64,000 nt of DNA, taken from positions 248,001 through 312,000 of the forward strand of contig CAVRVH010000007.1 in NCBI GenBank assembly GCA_963724665.1, given 5' to 3'. This DNA is from DASUPK01 sp963724665 (GTDB lineage Bacteria; Actinomycetota; Thermoleophilia; Solirubrobacterales; 70-9). How positions within the stretch are numbered: the stretch's first letter is position 1; each line of letters begins with the position of its first letter. The notes under the pieces are model-generated. The model was not told the DNA's origin and searched no databases. It was given only the letters and a program-made list of their open reading frames with translations. The translations under genes were made by a program, and so were the position numbers. Of the stretch, positions 53,148 through 61,419 are shown piece by piece.

Positions 53148-54452
53148 GTGGCCTCGAAGCGCCAGATCTTCGTGCGCGACGTCCCCATCGGGGGCGGCGC
53201 ACCCGTCGCCGTGCAGACGATGTGCAAGACCGAGACGGCCAATCTCGAGGCGACCATGGAGCAGATCCGCACGGTCGCCGAAGCGGGCGCCGACCTCGTG
53301 CGCGTGGCGGTTCCGAGGGACAAGGACGTCGAGGCGCTCAAGACGATCGTCAAACAGTCGCCGATCCCCGTGATCGCCGACATCCACTTCAACCACACCC
53401 TCGCGCTCAAGGCGATCGATGCCGGCGCCGACTGCATCCGGCTGAATCCGGGCAACATCGGCGGGCGCGAGAAGGTCGCCGAGGTGGCGAAGAAGGCCAA
53501 CGCGGCGAACGTCCCGATGCGGATCGGAGTCAACTCCGGATCGCTGCCCAAGCACCTGCACGAGCTCGAGCGGCAGGACTCGGTGGAGGCGCTGGTACAG
53601 GCCGCGGCCGAGTTCGTCGAGATGATGGAGTCGCTCGACTTCGAGAACTTCAAGGTCTCCATCAAGTCCACCAGCGTCCCGAACACGATTGCGTCAAACC
53701 GCCTGCTCGCGGAGCGCATTCCCTATCCGATCCACCTGGGAATCACCGAGGCGGGCACGAAGTGGTCCGGCTCGCTCAAGTCCTCCGTCGGCCTCGGCAC
53801 CCTGCTGGCGGATGGGGTGGGGGACACGATTCGCATCTCGCTCTCGACCTTCCAAGCCGAGGAGGAAGTCAAGGTCGGCTGGGAGATCCTGAAGGCGCTC
53901 AAGCTGCGGGAGCGCGGCCCGGTGCTGATCGCCTGCCCGACCTGCGGCCGCCTCCAATTCGACATGGACACGGTCGTCGCCGAGATCGAGCAGCGCCTGG
54001 AGCAATACGAGGAGCCCATCGAGGTGGCCGTCCTCGGCTGCGCCGTCAACGGCATCGGTGAGGCCTCCCATGCGGACTTCGGGATCACCGGGGCCAAGGA
54101 CGAAGGCCTGATCTTCTCCCACGGCAAGCCGCTGCGGAAGGTGCCGCAGGCGGAGCTCGTCGACACGCTGTTCGCCGAGATCGACAAGTCCCTCGATCGT
54201 GGCGCCGTGCACGTGGAGGAGGCAGAAGCCCGGAAGGGGGCGGACTGGCTCGCGCGGATCGAGGAGGAGAACGCCGGAGAGCTCACCCCCGAGCGCATCG
54301 CCAAGCTCGAGGCGGAGGCCGCCCGAGCCGATGCGACCGACGTCACCGGCCCGGACCTCGCCGACGGCGAGCCGTACCTGAAACCCGTCAAGCGTCCCGC
54401 GCTCGACGAGGAAGCGTCGCCCACCGCCGGACGACGCTTCACCCGCACCTAG
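53148..54452 (+). CDS. ispG: 4-hydroxy-3-methylbut-2-enyl diphosphate synthase (IspG)
   Basis: [4Fe-4S] enzyme of the MEP pathway. 434 residues from GTG 53148 (MASKRQIFVRDVPIGGGAPV). The iron-sulphur ligands are in LIACPTCGRLQFD (two Cys) and VLGCAVNGIGEA (third Cys plus the conserved Glu). TIM-barrel segments RLNPGNIGGREKV and SVGLGTLLADGVGDTIRISL are typical. An extra C-terminal extension of about 60 residues is rich in Glu/Ala. TACCCT at 53136-53141 lies 6 bases before this GTG, favouring it over GTG 53142. Its convergent neighbour starts right at its stop. Confidence 0.96.
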   Translation: MASKRQIFVRDVPIGGGAPVAVQTMCKTETANLEATMEQIRTVAEAGADLVRVAVPRDKDVEALKTIVKQSPIPVIADIHFNHTLALKAIDAGADCIRLNPGNIGGREKVAEVAKKANAANVPMRIGVNSGSLPKHLHELERQDSVEALVQAAAEFVEMMESLDFENFKVSIKSTSVPNTIASNRLLAERIPYPIHLGITEAGTKWSGSLKSSVGLGTLLADGVGDTIRISLSTFQAEEEVKVGWEILKALKLRERGPVLIACPTCGRLQFDMDTVVAEIEQRLEQYEEPIEVAVLGCAVNGIGEASHADFGITGAKDEGLIFSHGKPLRKVPQAELVDTLFAEIDKSLDRGAVHVEEAEARKGADWLARIEEENAGELTPERIAKLEAEAARADATDVTGPDLADGEPYLKPVKRPALDEEASPTAGRRFTRT

Positions 54453-55334
54453 CTATCCCTTGAGCTTGACCGTCCGGGTCTGACCCGAGGGCAGGCCGCC
54501 CTTCGGGGTGAAGAGGACCTTGACGTGCACCCTGAGCCGGCCTCGACGGGCCAAGATGTCTCGCGCGCGCTGCGTCGGGCGCGTGGTCACCGTCACCGAC
54601 CCCGGGCTCACATCGGCAACGTCGGGCTTCAGCAGGAGCGCCTTGTTCCCGGGCGCGCCGAGGGCGTAGTCATGTGGATCCCCGGCGACCAGCGTTCCCG
54701 GGTTCGGCACCTGCGCCGTCACCGAGATCGCTCCACCCTTCTTTCTCCGCACCTTGCTCAACGTGAATGCAGAGGTCGGCTCGATGTCGGCGTTGAGCAG
54801 CAGCTCGAAGTTGTCTGTCCCGGACGGCATCGCCCCCGTGGCACCGTCACCGAGGAACCCGGGCTCGAAGAAGATCCGCTGACCCGAGTGATCCGCCGTG
54901 AAGTAGGTGACCCCAGGGGCGGCGCAACAATCGATTCCGATCAGATCGCCACGCTGAATCGGGAGGTTCGTGGGGAAGACGTTGTCCATGTTCAGCGTCG
55001 GCGTGACGACCGCCGAGGTACCACCGCCCGTATAGCTCCCATCAGGAAGCCGGTGGACGACCCTGAAAGCAGTCGGACCTGACTCGTTGCCGACGCCTAG
55101 CCGCCACGTGGTGACGGTGCCGTTGATGGGGGAGGTGACGCCATCGGACGCCTGTGCATCCGGAGAGAGATCACCCAAGACCACCGTGCAATTCGGCAGA
55201 CATGAAGTCGAGGTCATGGTCGAGCGCTGCAGGCTGCTGCCGATGGTGACCGTGCCTTGGGCGGTTGCCGGGATTGCGAGCAGGGGAAGAGTCACAGCTG
55301 CGAGCGCAAGACGCAGGAGGCGATCCCCTCTCAT
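54453..55334 (-). CDS. Secreted protein related to the gene at 52296
   Basis: 293 residues. Signal peptide LLRLALAAVTLPLLAIPATA, then QGTVTIGSSLQRSTMTSTSC. Segments alignable by eye with the 52296 protein: TVTIGSSLQ / TVKIGSTLG, INGTVTTWRL / ANGVVTQWAV, TNLPIQRGDLIGID / VSLPINQGDAIGVA. The C-terminal half differs: it holds a second beta-rich region (GAISVTAQVPNPGTLVAGDP; GRLRVHVKVLFTPKGG) and no Lys tail. TATGTT and GGAGAG both precede the ATG. Function unknown. Confidence 0.78.
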   Translation of the reverse strand: MRGDRLLRLALAAVTLPLLAIPATAQGTVTIGSSLQRSTMTSTSCLPNCTVVLGDLSPDAQASDGVTSPINGTVTTWRLGVGNESGPTAFRVVHRLPDGSYTGGGTSAVVTPTLNMDNVFPTNLPIQRGDLIGIDCCAAPGVTYFTADHSGQRIFFEPGFLGDGATGAMPSGTDNFELLLNADIEPTSAFTLSKVRRKKGGAISVTAQVPNPGTLVAGDPHDYALGAPGNKALLLKPDVADVSPGSVTVTTRPTQRARDILARRGRLRVHVKVLFTPKGGLPSGQTRTVKLKG

Positions 55335-55385
55335 CTCTCCAACATACGGGCCGGACCGCCGCCGGGATTGAAGCGGGGCAGATCT

Positions 55386-56348
55386 CTAATCGCTGCCCTC
55401 GACCCGGCGGTAGTGATCGCGCCAGATCAGGCGGTGAACTCCGAGGTGGCGGGGCAGCCTGCGCACCCCCGGAATCACCGGGATGCAGATGAAGGCCAGA
55501 GACAGGAGCATCATCAGCGCCCAGATCTGGGCGTCCGCGTTGTCCGAGGTATTGAACGGGGCGATCTGGTACCAGAACGTGTACAGCCAGAGCCAGACCT
55601 GGCCCGGATAGCTACCCGTCTCGTTCATCATTCCCCACTGGGTGCCGAGCAGATGCTGATCCTCGGCTCGGCTCTCGAAGTAGTCGCCGCCCGAGAGGAA
55701 CAGAAGCGGCTTGGTGTAGTTCGTCTGGTAGAACTGATTCGCGTTGAGCAGGGCGCCGTCGAGCCCGCCGGTGGCGGCCAAGCCGGCCAGGGAGGCCATC
55801 ATCGGGGCGACCGGTCCGTAGTCGCCAGGAGGCACGCGGGGGAGGCCTCCAGGGAAGGTGGCGCTGTCGAGGGCCGTCGTGTACGCGTCGGTCCAGGCCT
55901 TCTGCTGCGCCGGGGGCGCTGCCTGGTACTCCTGGAGCGCCTTGGTCAGAGCCGCGTCGCCGGGAACGCTGCGCAGCGGGTTCAGCACGAAGTCCTCGGC
56001 GGTGTTGATCGAGTAGTGGACACCCGCTGCGCTCTGCAGGTTGAGCGGGCCGATCTTCTGTCCGGTGTCAGGCGTGTGGGTGTACGGAGCGCCGTAGGTG
56101 GCGACCTCGCTCGAACCGTCGAGCTCCGTCACAGCGGTGGCGGCGAAGCCTCCGGGATCGGTCCTCGCCCACTGCTGGATCGTGACCGGCTTGTCATCGG
56201 GCGAGGAGAAGAGGATCGCGAGCACCACGACCAGCGCAACGATCACGGCCAGGGCCACGACGAACTCCTTGACCAGGTCGTAGCGGATGTACGGGCCCTC
56301 CCAATCCTTCGACTCGAGTGGGGCGGGCTTGGGCGTGGGCCGACTCAC
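55386..56348 (-). CDS. Membrane protein of the cytochrome b module (subunit-IV position)
   Basis: 320 residues from GTG 56348, overlapping the stop of the cytochrome b gene. It opens SRPTPKPAPLESKDWEGPYI and has a first membrane helix (FVVALAVIVALVVVLAILF, residues 29-47), a long outside loop of about 190 residues, and two more hydrophobic segments near the C-terminus (VWLWLYTFWYQIA; ALMMLLSLAFICIPVIPGV). By position it could be the partner of the b6-type subunit, but I see no clear subunit-IV motif such as PEWY. No haem motif. Cotranscribed with the two genes before it. Confidence 0.7.
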   Translation of the reverse strand: MSRPTPKPAPLESKDWEGPYIRYDLVKEFVVALAVIVALVVVLAILFSSPDDKPVTIQQWARTDPGGFAATAVTELDGSSEVATYGAPYTHTPDTGQKIGPLNLQSAAGVHYSINTAEDFVLNPLRSVPGDAALTKALQEYQAAPPAQQKAWTDAYTTALDSATFPGGLPRVPPGDYGPVAPMMASLAGLAATGGLDGALLNANQFYQTNYTKPLLFLSGGDYFESRAEDQHLLGTQWGMMNETGSYPGQVWLWLYTFWYQIAPFNTSDNADAQIWALMMLLSLAFICIPVIPGVRRLPRHLGVHRLIWRDHYRRVEGSD

Positions 56349-56989
56349 CCGGTCTCCTCCGCCGCCTGCGCGGCGGCAACCTTCGCTGGGTAGGGCGGCA
56401 CCACGCCGTGCTTGCGGACGAGGAGCACGTGCCCGACGACGATCGCCGCCACGGCGACCGGCAGCAGGATGACATGCCAGGTGTACATCTGGCCGAAGTC
56501 GATGACGTTGAAGAAGGCGCCGATCCCAACCGAGTTGAGACCGTCCTTCCCCTCGCTGGCGATCCACTGCGAGTCGAAGTTCTGTTGCGAGAGGTAGCCG
56601 GTGAACGCGGTGCCGATCGCGACCAGGAAGAGGATTGCGCCGGTGACCCAGACCCACGCCCTGCCGCCACGCCACGCGCCCATGAAGAACTTCCCCCACA
56701 GGTGCACGACCATCGTGAAGAAGAAGACCTCCACGGCCCACAGGTGGATGCTGTTGAAGAACTTCCCGACGCCGGACTCGTGCCACCAGGCCGGGCCCTT
56801 GAGGCCGAGGATCAGGCCGGAGCCGATGACGACGATCAGCGCCGCGATCGTGGCGACACCGAAGACGTAGATCCACGACGATACGTAGGCGGGCTGCCGA
56901 TCGGGAAGAAGCTTCTCCGGCGGGAGGGCGCCGACGGCGCGGGAACGCACCCGCTCTGTCCACATCCGCTTCTCCTCCGCGGGGCTCAC
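56345..56989 (-). CDS. Cytochrome b6-type subunit
   Basis: 214 residues from GTG 56989, the size of cytochrome b6. Four haem-ligand His residues: His82 and His96 (SIHLW ... VVHLWGKFF; 13 residues between) and His172 and His187 (TWHVILLP ... VVGHVLL; 14 between). The 14-residue spacing in the last helix is the b6/Firmicutes type rather than the mitochondrial type. Four membrane helices can be placed. It transfers electrons from quinol in the known complexes. No Rieske protein or cytochrome c gene is adjacent, so the complex is incomplete here or encoded elsewhere. Confidence 0.85.
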   Translation of the reverse strand: MSPAEEKRMWTERVRSRAVGALPPEKLLPDRQPAYVSSWIYVFGVATIAALIVVIGSGLILGLKGPAWWHESGVGKFFNSIHLWAVEVFFFTMVVHLWGKFFMGAWRGGRAWVWVTGAILFLVAIGTAFTGYLSQQNFDSQWIASEGKDGLNSVGIGAFFNVIDFGQMYTWHVILLPVAVAAIVVGHVLLVRKHGVVPPYPAKVAAAQAAEETG

Positions 56990-57147
56990 TCCTCGATCTC
57001 CCGCTTCGGGAACGGAATGACGATCGCGAGGATGAAGACGACGATCATCAGCCCGATCACCACGACATTCGCCACCGACATCTGGAAGAAGTGCCAGTGG
57101 ACGTAGTGGGCGGGCCCGTTGAGATTGAAGATCGCGGGTGCCGCCAA
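56986..57147 (-). CDS. 53-residue membrane protein opening the cytochrome b module
   Basis: TTG start at 57147, 4 bases after GAGG. It reads MAAPAIFNLNGPAHYVHWHF then FQMSVANVVVIGLMIVVFIL and ends FPKREIEE. A single membrane helix with His residues (HYVHWHF) just before it. The stop TGA overlaps the GTG of the cytochrome b gene. An in-frame stop lies upstream, so the gene cannot be much longer. Overlap, hydrophobic profile and GC-rich third positions support a real gene. Probably a small subunit or assembly factor. Confidence 0.65.
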   Translation of the reverse strand: MAAPAIFNLNGPAHYVHWHFFQMSVANVVVIGLMIVVFILAIVIPFPKREIEE

Positions 57148-57491
57148 ACCGCCTCGAAGAGGCCTGAGACGAGACAGCCATATCTCTCAAAATGGACCTC
57201 CTCGCGGCCTGTCGGGCGGGACGCCCTCCACTCCGCAGCTGAGTTCCTGAGTTCCCCTCGCCGCGAGCATACTCCTGGCTGGGGAGCGTGTGGTGAGATT
57301 TCTCTCAGGTGGAGGCCAAGACTTGCTACGCCGAGCGCGGCGTTTCACCCGCGGTTGATCGCGACGCCTTGGACGTTCGTACGACTCGCCGATCCGTATT
57401 TCTCCCGCGCCGGCTGGCGTAGTTCGCTCGCCAGTCAAAGGTAGTTCGCCCGCTTTTCGCGGTGCTTCGCGGAGGCGATGATCTCCGCCTC
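57148..57491. other. Intergenic region upstream of the cytochrome b module
   Basis: No supported gene. It should hold the promoter of the minus-strand module. A TATGCT (minus strand, near 57267-57272) is a possible -10 with a poor -35. GAGTTCCTGAGTTCC (57240-57254) is a small tandem repeat. Frames crossing this stretch are short and have unlike codon use. Confidence 0.4.
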
Positions 57492-57650
57492 ATGTGTGGA
57501 CACAGCAATCCCTTGTCTCTCCGCCTGATGACCTACACGCGTTACGGCGCGATGGTCGGGTGCCTCTCGTGTGGGACCTCTTTCTTCGTCGACCTGCGCA
57601 AGGACACCAACACACCGGCGCCGCCCGCAAGCCGGCAGAGCGCTCAGTAG
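57492..57650 (+). CDS. Small hypothetical protein, possible zinc-binding (52 aa)
   Basis: 52 residues: MCGHSNPLSLRLMTYTRYGA then MVGCLSCGTSFFVDLRKDTN. One Cys-Gly-His and one C-x2-C in a GCLSCG turn could bind a metal. GGAGG lies 14 bases upstream, rather far. It overlaps the 3' end of convergent proS by 7 bases. No family recognised. Confidence 0.45.
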   Translation: MCGHSNPLSLRLMTYTRYGAMVGCLSCGTSFFVDLRKDTNTPAPPASRQSAQ

Positions 57651-59152
57651 GCCTTCGCGAAGATCGCGACGACCTTCGCGGGGCCGCCGGTGATCACGCA
57701 TTTCGCGTCCGCGGGGAGCGTCTCGTCGAAGGGGATGCAACGCACTGACACGCCGAGCTCGCCCATCGTCTTCTCCGTCTCGGGGTCCTCGCTCCAGGGC
57801 GCCTTGACGAACCCGCCGGACTCGGTGTCGTCGCCGCTGAAGAACTCCCGGAATTCCTCGAGGGTGGTGATGTCGTCACGCGTTCGCTCGCGCAGGCGTT
57901 TGCCCGCCTCCTCGAACAGCCGGGCCTGGATGCCTTCGAGGACGTCGGCGACCGCCTCCACAGCCCCATCGCGCGGCACGGCGTCGCGAGAGAGGGTCTC
58001 ATCGTCGCGCCGCGTCATCGTCACCACCCCCTGCTCGATGTCGCGCCCGCCGAGCTCGATCACCACCGGCACGCCCTTGCGGATCCATTCCCAGCGCTTC
58101 TCGGCCGGCTTGCGGTCGCGCGAGTCCACCTCGGCCCGAATGGGGACGCCCATCCACGATCGCTCGGCCAACTCGGCCTGCAGCTGGGCCGCCGCCTCCA
58201 GCACCTTTGCCGGGTCATCCCTGGCGATCGGCACGATCTGCACCTGCTTCGGAGCCACCCGCGGCGGGACGCGGAGGCCGTTGTCGTCGGCGTGGGTCAT
58301 CACCAAAGCGCCCATCATGCGCGTTGAGAGGCCCCAGGAGGTCGTGTAGCAGAGCTTGCGCTCGCCGTCCTCGTCGGTGAACTCCATGTCCATCGCGGCC
58401 GAGAAGTTCTGGCCGAGGTAGTGCGAGGTGCCGGACTGGAGCGCCTTGCCGTCCTGCATCATCGCCTCGATCGACAGGGTGATCTCGGCCCCGGGGAAGC
58501 GCTCCGACTCCGGCTTCTCCCCGGCGATCACCGGAATCGCCAGTACGGATTCGGCGAACTCCCGGTAGACGCCGAGCATCTGCCGCGTCTCCTCGAGCGC
58601 CTCCTCCTCGGTGGCGTGGGCGGTGTGACCCTCCTGCCAGAGGAACTCCGTCGTGCGCAGCAGCACCCGCGGCCGCAGCTCCCAGCGGACCACGTTCGCC
58701 CACTGGTTGATCAGGAGCGGCAGGTCCCGGTAGGAGTTGATCCACTTGGCGAAGGAGCGCCCGATGATCGTCTCGGAGGTGGGGCGGACGATCAGCGGCT
58801 CGGGAAGCTCGGCGGCGGGGTGCAGCTTGCCGTCCTCGCCCTGCTCGAGCCGATGATGCGTCACCACCGCCATCTCCTTCGCGAAGCCCTCGACGTGCTT
58901 CGCCTCTTCCTCGAAGTAGCTCAGCGGGATGAAGAGAGGGAAGTAGGCATTCTGGGCGCCGGTCTCCTTGATCCCGTCGTCCAGCGCCCGCTGCATGAAC
59001 TCCCAGATCCCGTAGCCCCAGGGGCGGATGACCATCGAGCCGCGGACATGGTCGAGCTCCGCGACCTCCGCGTCGCGGACCACGCTCTGGAACCACTGAG
59101 GGAAGTCCTCAGCGCGCGTGGGTGAGATGCCGGTTTTCGCCTTGCCTTCCAT
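57644..59152 (-). CDS. proS: Proline-tRNA ligase, archaeal/eukaryal-like type
   Basis: Charges tRNA-Pro. 502 residues from ATG 59152. Class II motifs: VIRPWGYGIWEFMQRALDDG, LIVRPTSETIIGRSFAKWIN (motif 2 side) and LCYTTSWGLSTRMMGALVMT (motif 3). It lacks the editing insertion domain of the E. coli type and has the extra C-terminal domain ending in the conserved hydrophobic-Tyr tail (VVAIFAKAY), the hallmark of the short type. Separated from the divergent pgsA gene by only 11 bases. It closes the usual dxr-rseP-ispG-proS order. Confidence 0.96.
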   Translation of the reverse strand: MEGKAKTGISPTRAEDFPQWFQSVVRDAEVAELDHVRGSMVIRPWGYGIWEFMQRALDDGIKETGAQNAYFPLFIPLSYFEEEAKHVEGFAKEMAVVTHHRLEQGEDGKLHPAAELPEPLIVRPTSETIIGRSFAKWINSYRDLPLLINQWANVVRWELRPRVLLRTTEFLWQEGHTAHATEEEALEETRQMLGVYREFAESVLAIPVIAGEKPESERFPGAEITLSIEAMMQDGKALQSGTSHYLGQNFSAAMDMEFTDEDGERKLCYTTSWGLSTRMMGALVMTHADDNGLRVPPRVAPKQVQIVPIARDDPAKVLEAAAQLQAELAERSWMGVPIRAEVDSRDRKPAEKRWEWIRKGVPVVIELGGRDIEQGVVTMTRRDDETLSRDAVPRDGAVEAVADVLEGIQARLFEEAGKRLRERTRDDITTLEEFREFFSGDDTESGGFVKAPWSEDPETEKTMGELGVSVRCIPFDETLPADAKCVITGGPAKVVAIFAKAY

Positions 59153-59163
59153 ATGCTCGCCAG

Positions 59164-59805
59164 ATGGCTCGGAGCCGCGGACAATCCTTGCGTAAGGGGC
59201 GGCGAAAGGGGTTCCGGCGCCAGTTCGGGCTCGACCGCTCCGGGCCCCCGCCTCGCCAGACCAGGCCGGGACAGCCCCTGCGGCCCTGGACGATCCCGAA
59301 CGCGGTCGGCTACATCCGGCTCGCCGGGCTTCCCGTCTTCCTCTACCTCGCCTTCTCGTCCGGCGACGGGCGCAGTGCGGCGGCGGCGGCGATCTTCTGG
59401 CTGATCGCCGTCGGCGATTACGTGGATGGCTTCCTGGCCCGAGCGACGGGCCAGTACAGCCGGATGGGGGCGATCCTGGACCCGATCGTGGACCGGCTGA
59501 CGATCCTCTCGGGAGTCGTGGTCTGCTGGCACTTCGAGCTGCTGCCACGCTGGGCGCTCGCCCTGTTGGTGGCTCGAGAGGTGATCACCGCGCTGCTCGC
59601 CGAAGTTGCGCTGAGGCGAGTCGGCGAGCTCAAGATCAACTGGCTCGGTCGGATTGCGGTCGCACCGGTGATGGCGTCCCTCTTCTTCGCCATGGTCTCC
59701 GACAGCTGGGTGTGGAGCGCGATGCTGATCGTCGGCGTCGTGCTCGGAATCCTTGGCACCATCGCCTACGTCCGCGAAGGGATGCGCCAGCTTGCAACTG
59801 CGTAG
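59164..59805 (+). CDS. pgsA: CDP-alcohol phosphatidyltransferase (PgsA-like)
   Basis: Membrane enzyme joining CDP-diacylglycerol to an alcohol phosphate, most likely glycerol-3-phosphate. 213 residues; the family signature is complete (DG-x2-AR-x8-G-x3-D-x3-D in VDGFLARATGQYSRMGAILD, then PIVD). About five membrane helices; a basic N-terminus (RSRGQSLRKGRRKGFRRQFG). TATGCT (59152-59157) lies 6 bases before the ATG (leaderless pattern) and overlaps the proS start. Other alcohol acceptors cannot be excluded. Confidence 0.92.
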   Translation: MARSRGQSLRKGRRKGFRRQFGLDRSGPPPRQTRPGQPLRPWTIPNAVGYIRLAGLPVFLYLAFSSGDGRSAAAAAIFWLIAVGDYVDGFLARATGQYSRMGAILDPIVDRLTILSGVVVCWHFELLPRWALALLVAREVITALLAEVALRRVGELKINWLGRIAVAPVMASLFFAMVSDSWVWSAMLIVGVVLGILGTIAYVREGMRQLATA

Positions 59806-59825
59806 CCAAAACACTCAAGTCGCGG

Positions 59826-59852
59826 TTGAGGCTGCGCCTTCGTACCTATAAT
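59826..59852 (+). promoter_or_regulatory. Near-consensus promoter before the FHA-MerR cluster
   Basis: TTGAGG (59826-59831) and a perfect TATAAT (59847-59852), spacing 15, or 16 with GTTGAG. It drives the gene at 59883 and, since gaps are short, probably the FHA and MerR genes too. The strongest -10 in the window. Confidence 0.7.
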
Positions 59853-59882
59853 CCCCGTCCCAGACCGAAAGTGGAGGAGTCC

Positions 59883-60149
59883 TTGGAGGACGAGACCTTT
59901 CCCGATATCGGCTCGATGAGCGATGAAGAGCTCAAGGAGCTGATCGACAATCTGACCGCAGAGGAGCAGGAGGTGTCCTACCGGCGCCGGATCCTCCATG
60001 GGCAGATCGACATCCTGAGGGCGGAGCTGGTCAATCGCCTGCGTGAGAATCGCCCTGAAGGCGGCACGCTGATCAAGGGCGACGACGTCCAGCGGCTCAG
60101 CGAAATCCTCGCCGGCCGTTCGGAGCCCCCGACCAAGCCTCCGAACTAG
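59883..60149 (+). CDS. Small conserved actinobacterial protein
   Basis: 88 residues from TTG 59883, chosen because GGAGGAG lies directly upstream; a GTG at 59871 is an alternative. MEDETFPDIGSMSDEELKEL is followed by a helical EEEQEVSYRRRILHGQIDIL-type stretch, RAELVNRLRENRP and a C-terminal DDVQRLSEILAGR. Predicted helical bundle; small soluble proteins of this sort accompany FHA/MerR genes in actinobacteria. Role not established. Confidence 0.75.
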   Translation: MEDETFPDIGSMSDEELKELIDNLTAEEQEVSYRRRILHGQIDILRAELVNRLRENRPEGGTLIKGDDVQRLSEILAGRSEPPTKPPN

Positions 60150-60162
60150 ACAGGGGTCAATC

Positions 60163-60633
60163 GTGGCGATCCATTGCCCCGAGTGCGGGTTCGTCAACGC
60201 CGAGGGGGCCAACTACTGCCAGAAGTGCGGCGCCTACCTCTCCCGTCCGGAGGGGAAGGACGAACCGACGACGATGACCTACACCGTCGACGAGTCGGGC
60301 GAGATGCATCAGGTCGACATCGACGAGGTCGTCGAGAAGCATGGGGCGGCGCTGGTGATCCGCTCGGGCGGCGGCCGCGCGGGGGAGAGCTTCACCCTCG
60401 ACGACCAACGCATCTCGATCGGGCGCACGCCCGACGCGGGTGTCTTTCTCGACGACGTGACGGTCTCGCGCAATCACGCTCTGCTCGTCCGGCGCAAGGA
60501 CGCCCTCTACATCGACGACCTCGGATCGCTGAACGGCACCTACGTCAACCGGCGCAGGATCGAGTCCCATGAGCTCGCCGACGGGGACGAGATCCAGATC
60601 GGCAAGTACAAGCTGAGCTACCTGGAGAAGTGA
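60163..60633 (+). CDS. FHA-domain protein with an N-terminal zinc ribbon (GarA-like)
   Basis: 156 residues. Zinc ribbon CPECGFVNAEGANYCQKCG (residues 5-23), linker with DEPTTMTYTVDE, then an FHA domain: SIGRTPDAGVFLDDVTVSRN (phospho-Thr-binding Arg, Ser and Asn) and DDLGSLNGTYVNRRRIE. In known actinobacterial relatives (GarA, OdhI) the FHA domain binds either its own phosphorylated N-terminal TT motif or metabolic enzymes. The TT at residues 36-37 is a candidate equivalent. GTG start. Directly before a MerR gene. Confidence 0.9.
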   Translation: MAIHCPECGFVNAEGANYCQKCGAYLSRPEGKDEPTTMTYTVDESGEMHQVDIDEVVEKHGAALVIRSGGGRAGESFTLDDQRISIGRTPDAGVFLDDVTVSRNHALLVRRKDALYIDDLGSLNGTYVNRRRIESHELADGDEIQIGKYKLSYLEK

Positions 60634-60635
60634 CC

Positions 60636-61409
60636 ATGGAAACCTCGTCCACACCATTCGACCGCTCCCGCCCAGAATCAGCGGCGGCCACGAAAACCGC
60701 CGCCGGATCGACCGACGGAGCGCCCTCCAATCGCAAGGCGCTCACCATCGGGGCCGTCGCCAAGATCCTCGGGCGCGAGTTCGAGGACGTCTCGATCTCG
60801 AAGATCCGCTACCTCGAGGACCAGAAGCTGCTCTCACCTCGCCGGACGCCGGGTGGCTACCGGCTCTACAGCCAGGCCGACGTCGAGCGCCTGCGCTCGA
60901 TCCTGCGGATGCAGCGAGACGAGTTCCTGCCGCTGCGGGTGATCCGCCAGGAGCTCGCGGCAGGCGCCCGCGAGGAGCGCACCGGCGCCGCACTCCGCCG
61001 CGCCGCCACGGTCGAGGCCGGCAAGGGCTCCCGGATGTCGCTCGAGGAGCTCGTCGACGTCACCGGCGTCGCCCCCGACTTGGTCAAGGACCTCGAGGAC
61101 TGGCGGCTCGTGCAGCCGGAGAGCCTCGAGGGCACGAAGTTCTACGACGACACCGATCGCGAGATCGTCCAGGCCAGCGCAGAGCTCGCGCGCTTCGGCG
61201 TGGGAGGACGGAACCTGAAGGTGCTGCGCACGGCTGCCGACCGCGAGGCGCAGCTGCTCGAGGCCGTGGTCGGGGCGGCGCTGCGCTCCTCCAACCACAA
61301 CACCCGCCGCGAGGCGCTGGAGAACCTGGAGAGCCTCGCCGCCGCCTGCAACAACCTCACCCACATGCTGCTCGTCCGCGATCTGCGGAAGCTGACCGGC
61401 GAGGAGTAG
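60636..61409 (+). CDS. MerR-family transcriptional regulator
   Basis: 257 residues. A disordered N-terminus of about 34 residues, then the winged-helix domain (LTIGAVAKILGREFEDVSIS; KIRYLEDQKLLSPRRTPGGY; RLYSQADVERLRSILRMQRD). The C-terminal half is helical with no metal or drug-binding Cys motif. The FHA-MerR pairing is common in actinobacteria. Start ATG 60636; a GTG at 60630 overlapping the FHA stop is an alternative. Confidence 0.88.
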   Translation: METSSTPFDRSRPESAAATKTAAGSTDGAPSNRKALTIGAVAKILGREFEDVSISKIRYLEDQKLLSPRRTPGGYRLYSQADVERLRSILRMQRDEFLPLRVIRQELAAGAREERTGAALRRAATVEAGKGSRMSLEELVDVTGVAPDLVKDLEDWRLVQPESLEGTKFYDDTDREIVQASAELARFGVGGRNLKVLRTAADREAQLLEAVVGAALRSSNHNTRREALENLESLAAACNNLTHMLLVRDLRKLTGEE

Positions 61410-61419
61410 GCCGCACCTC

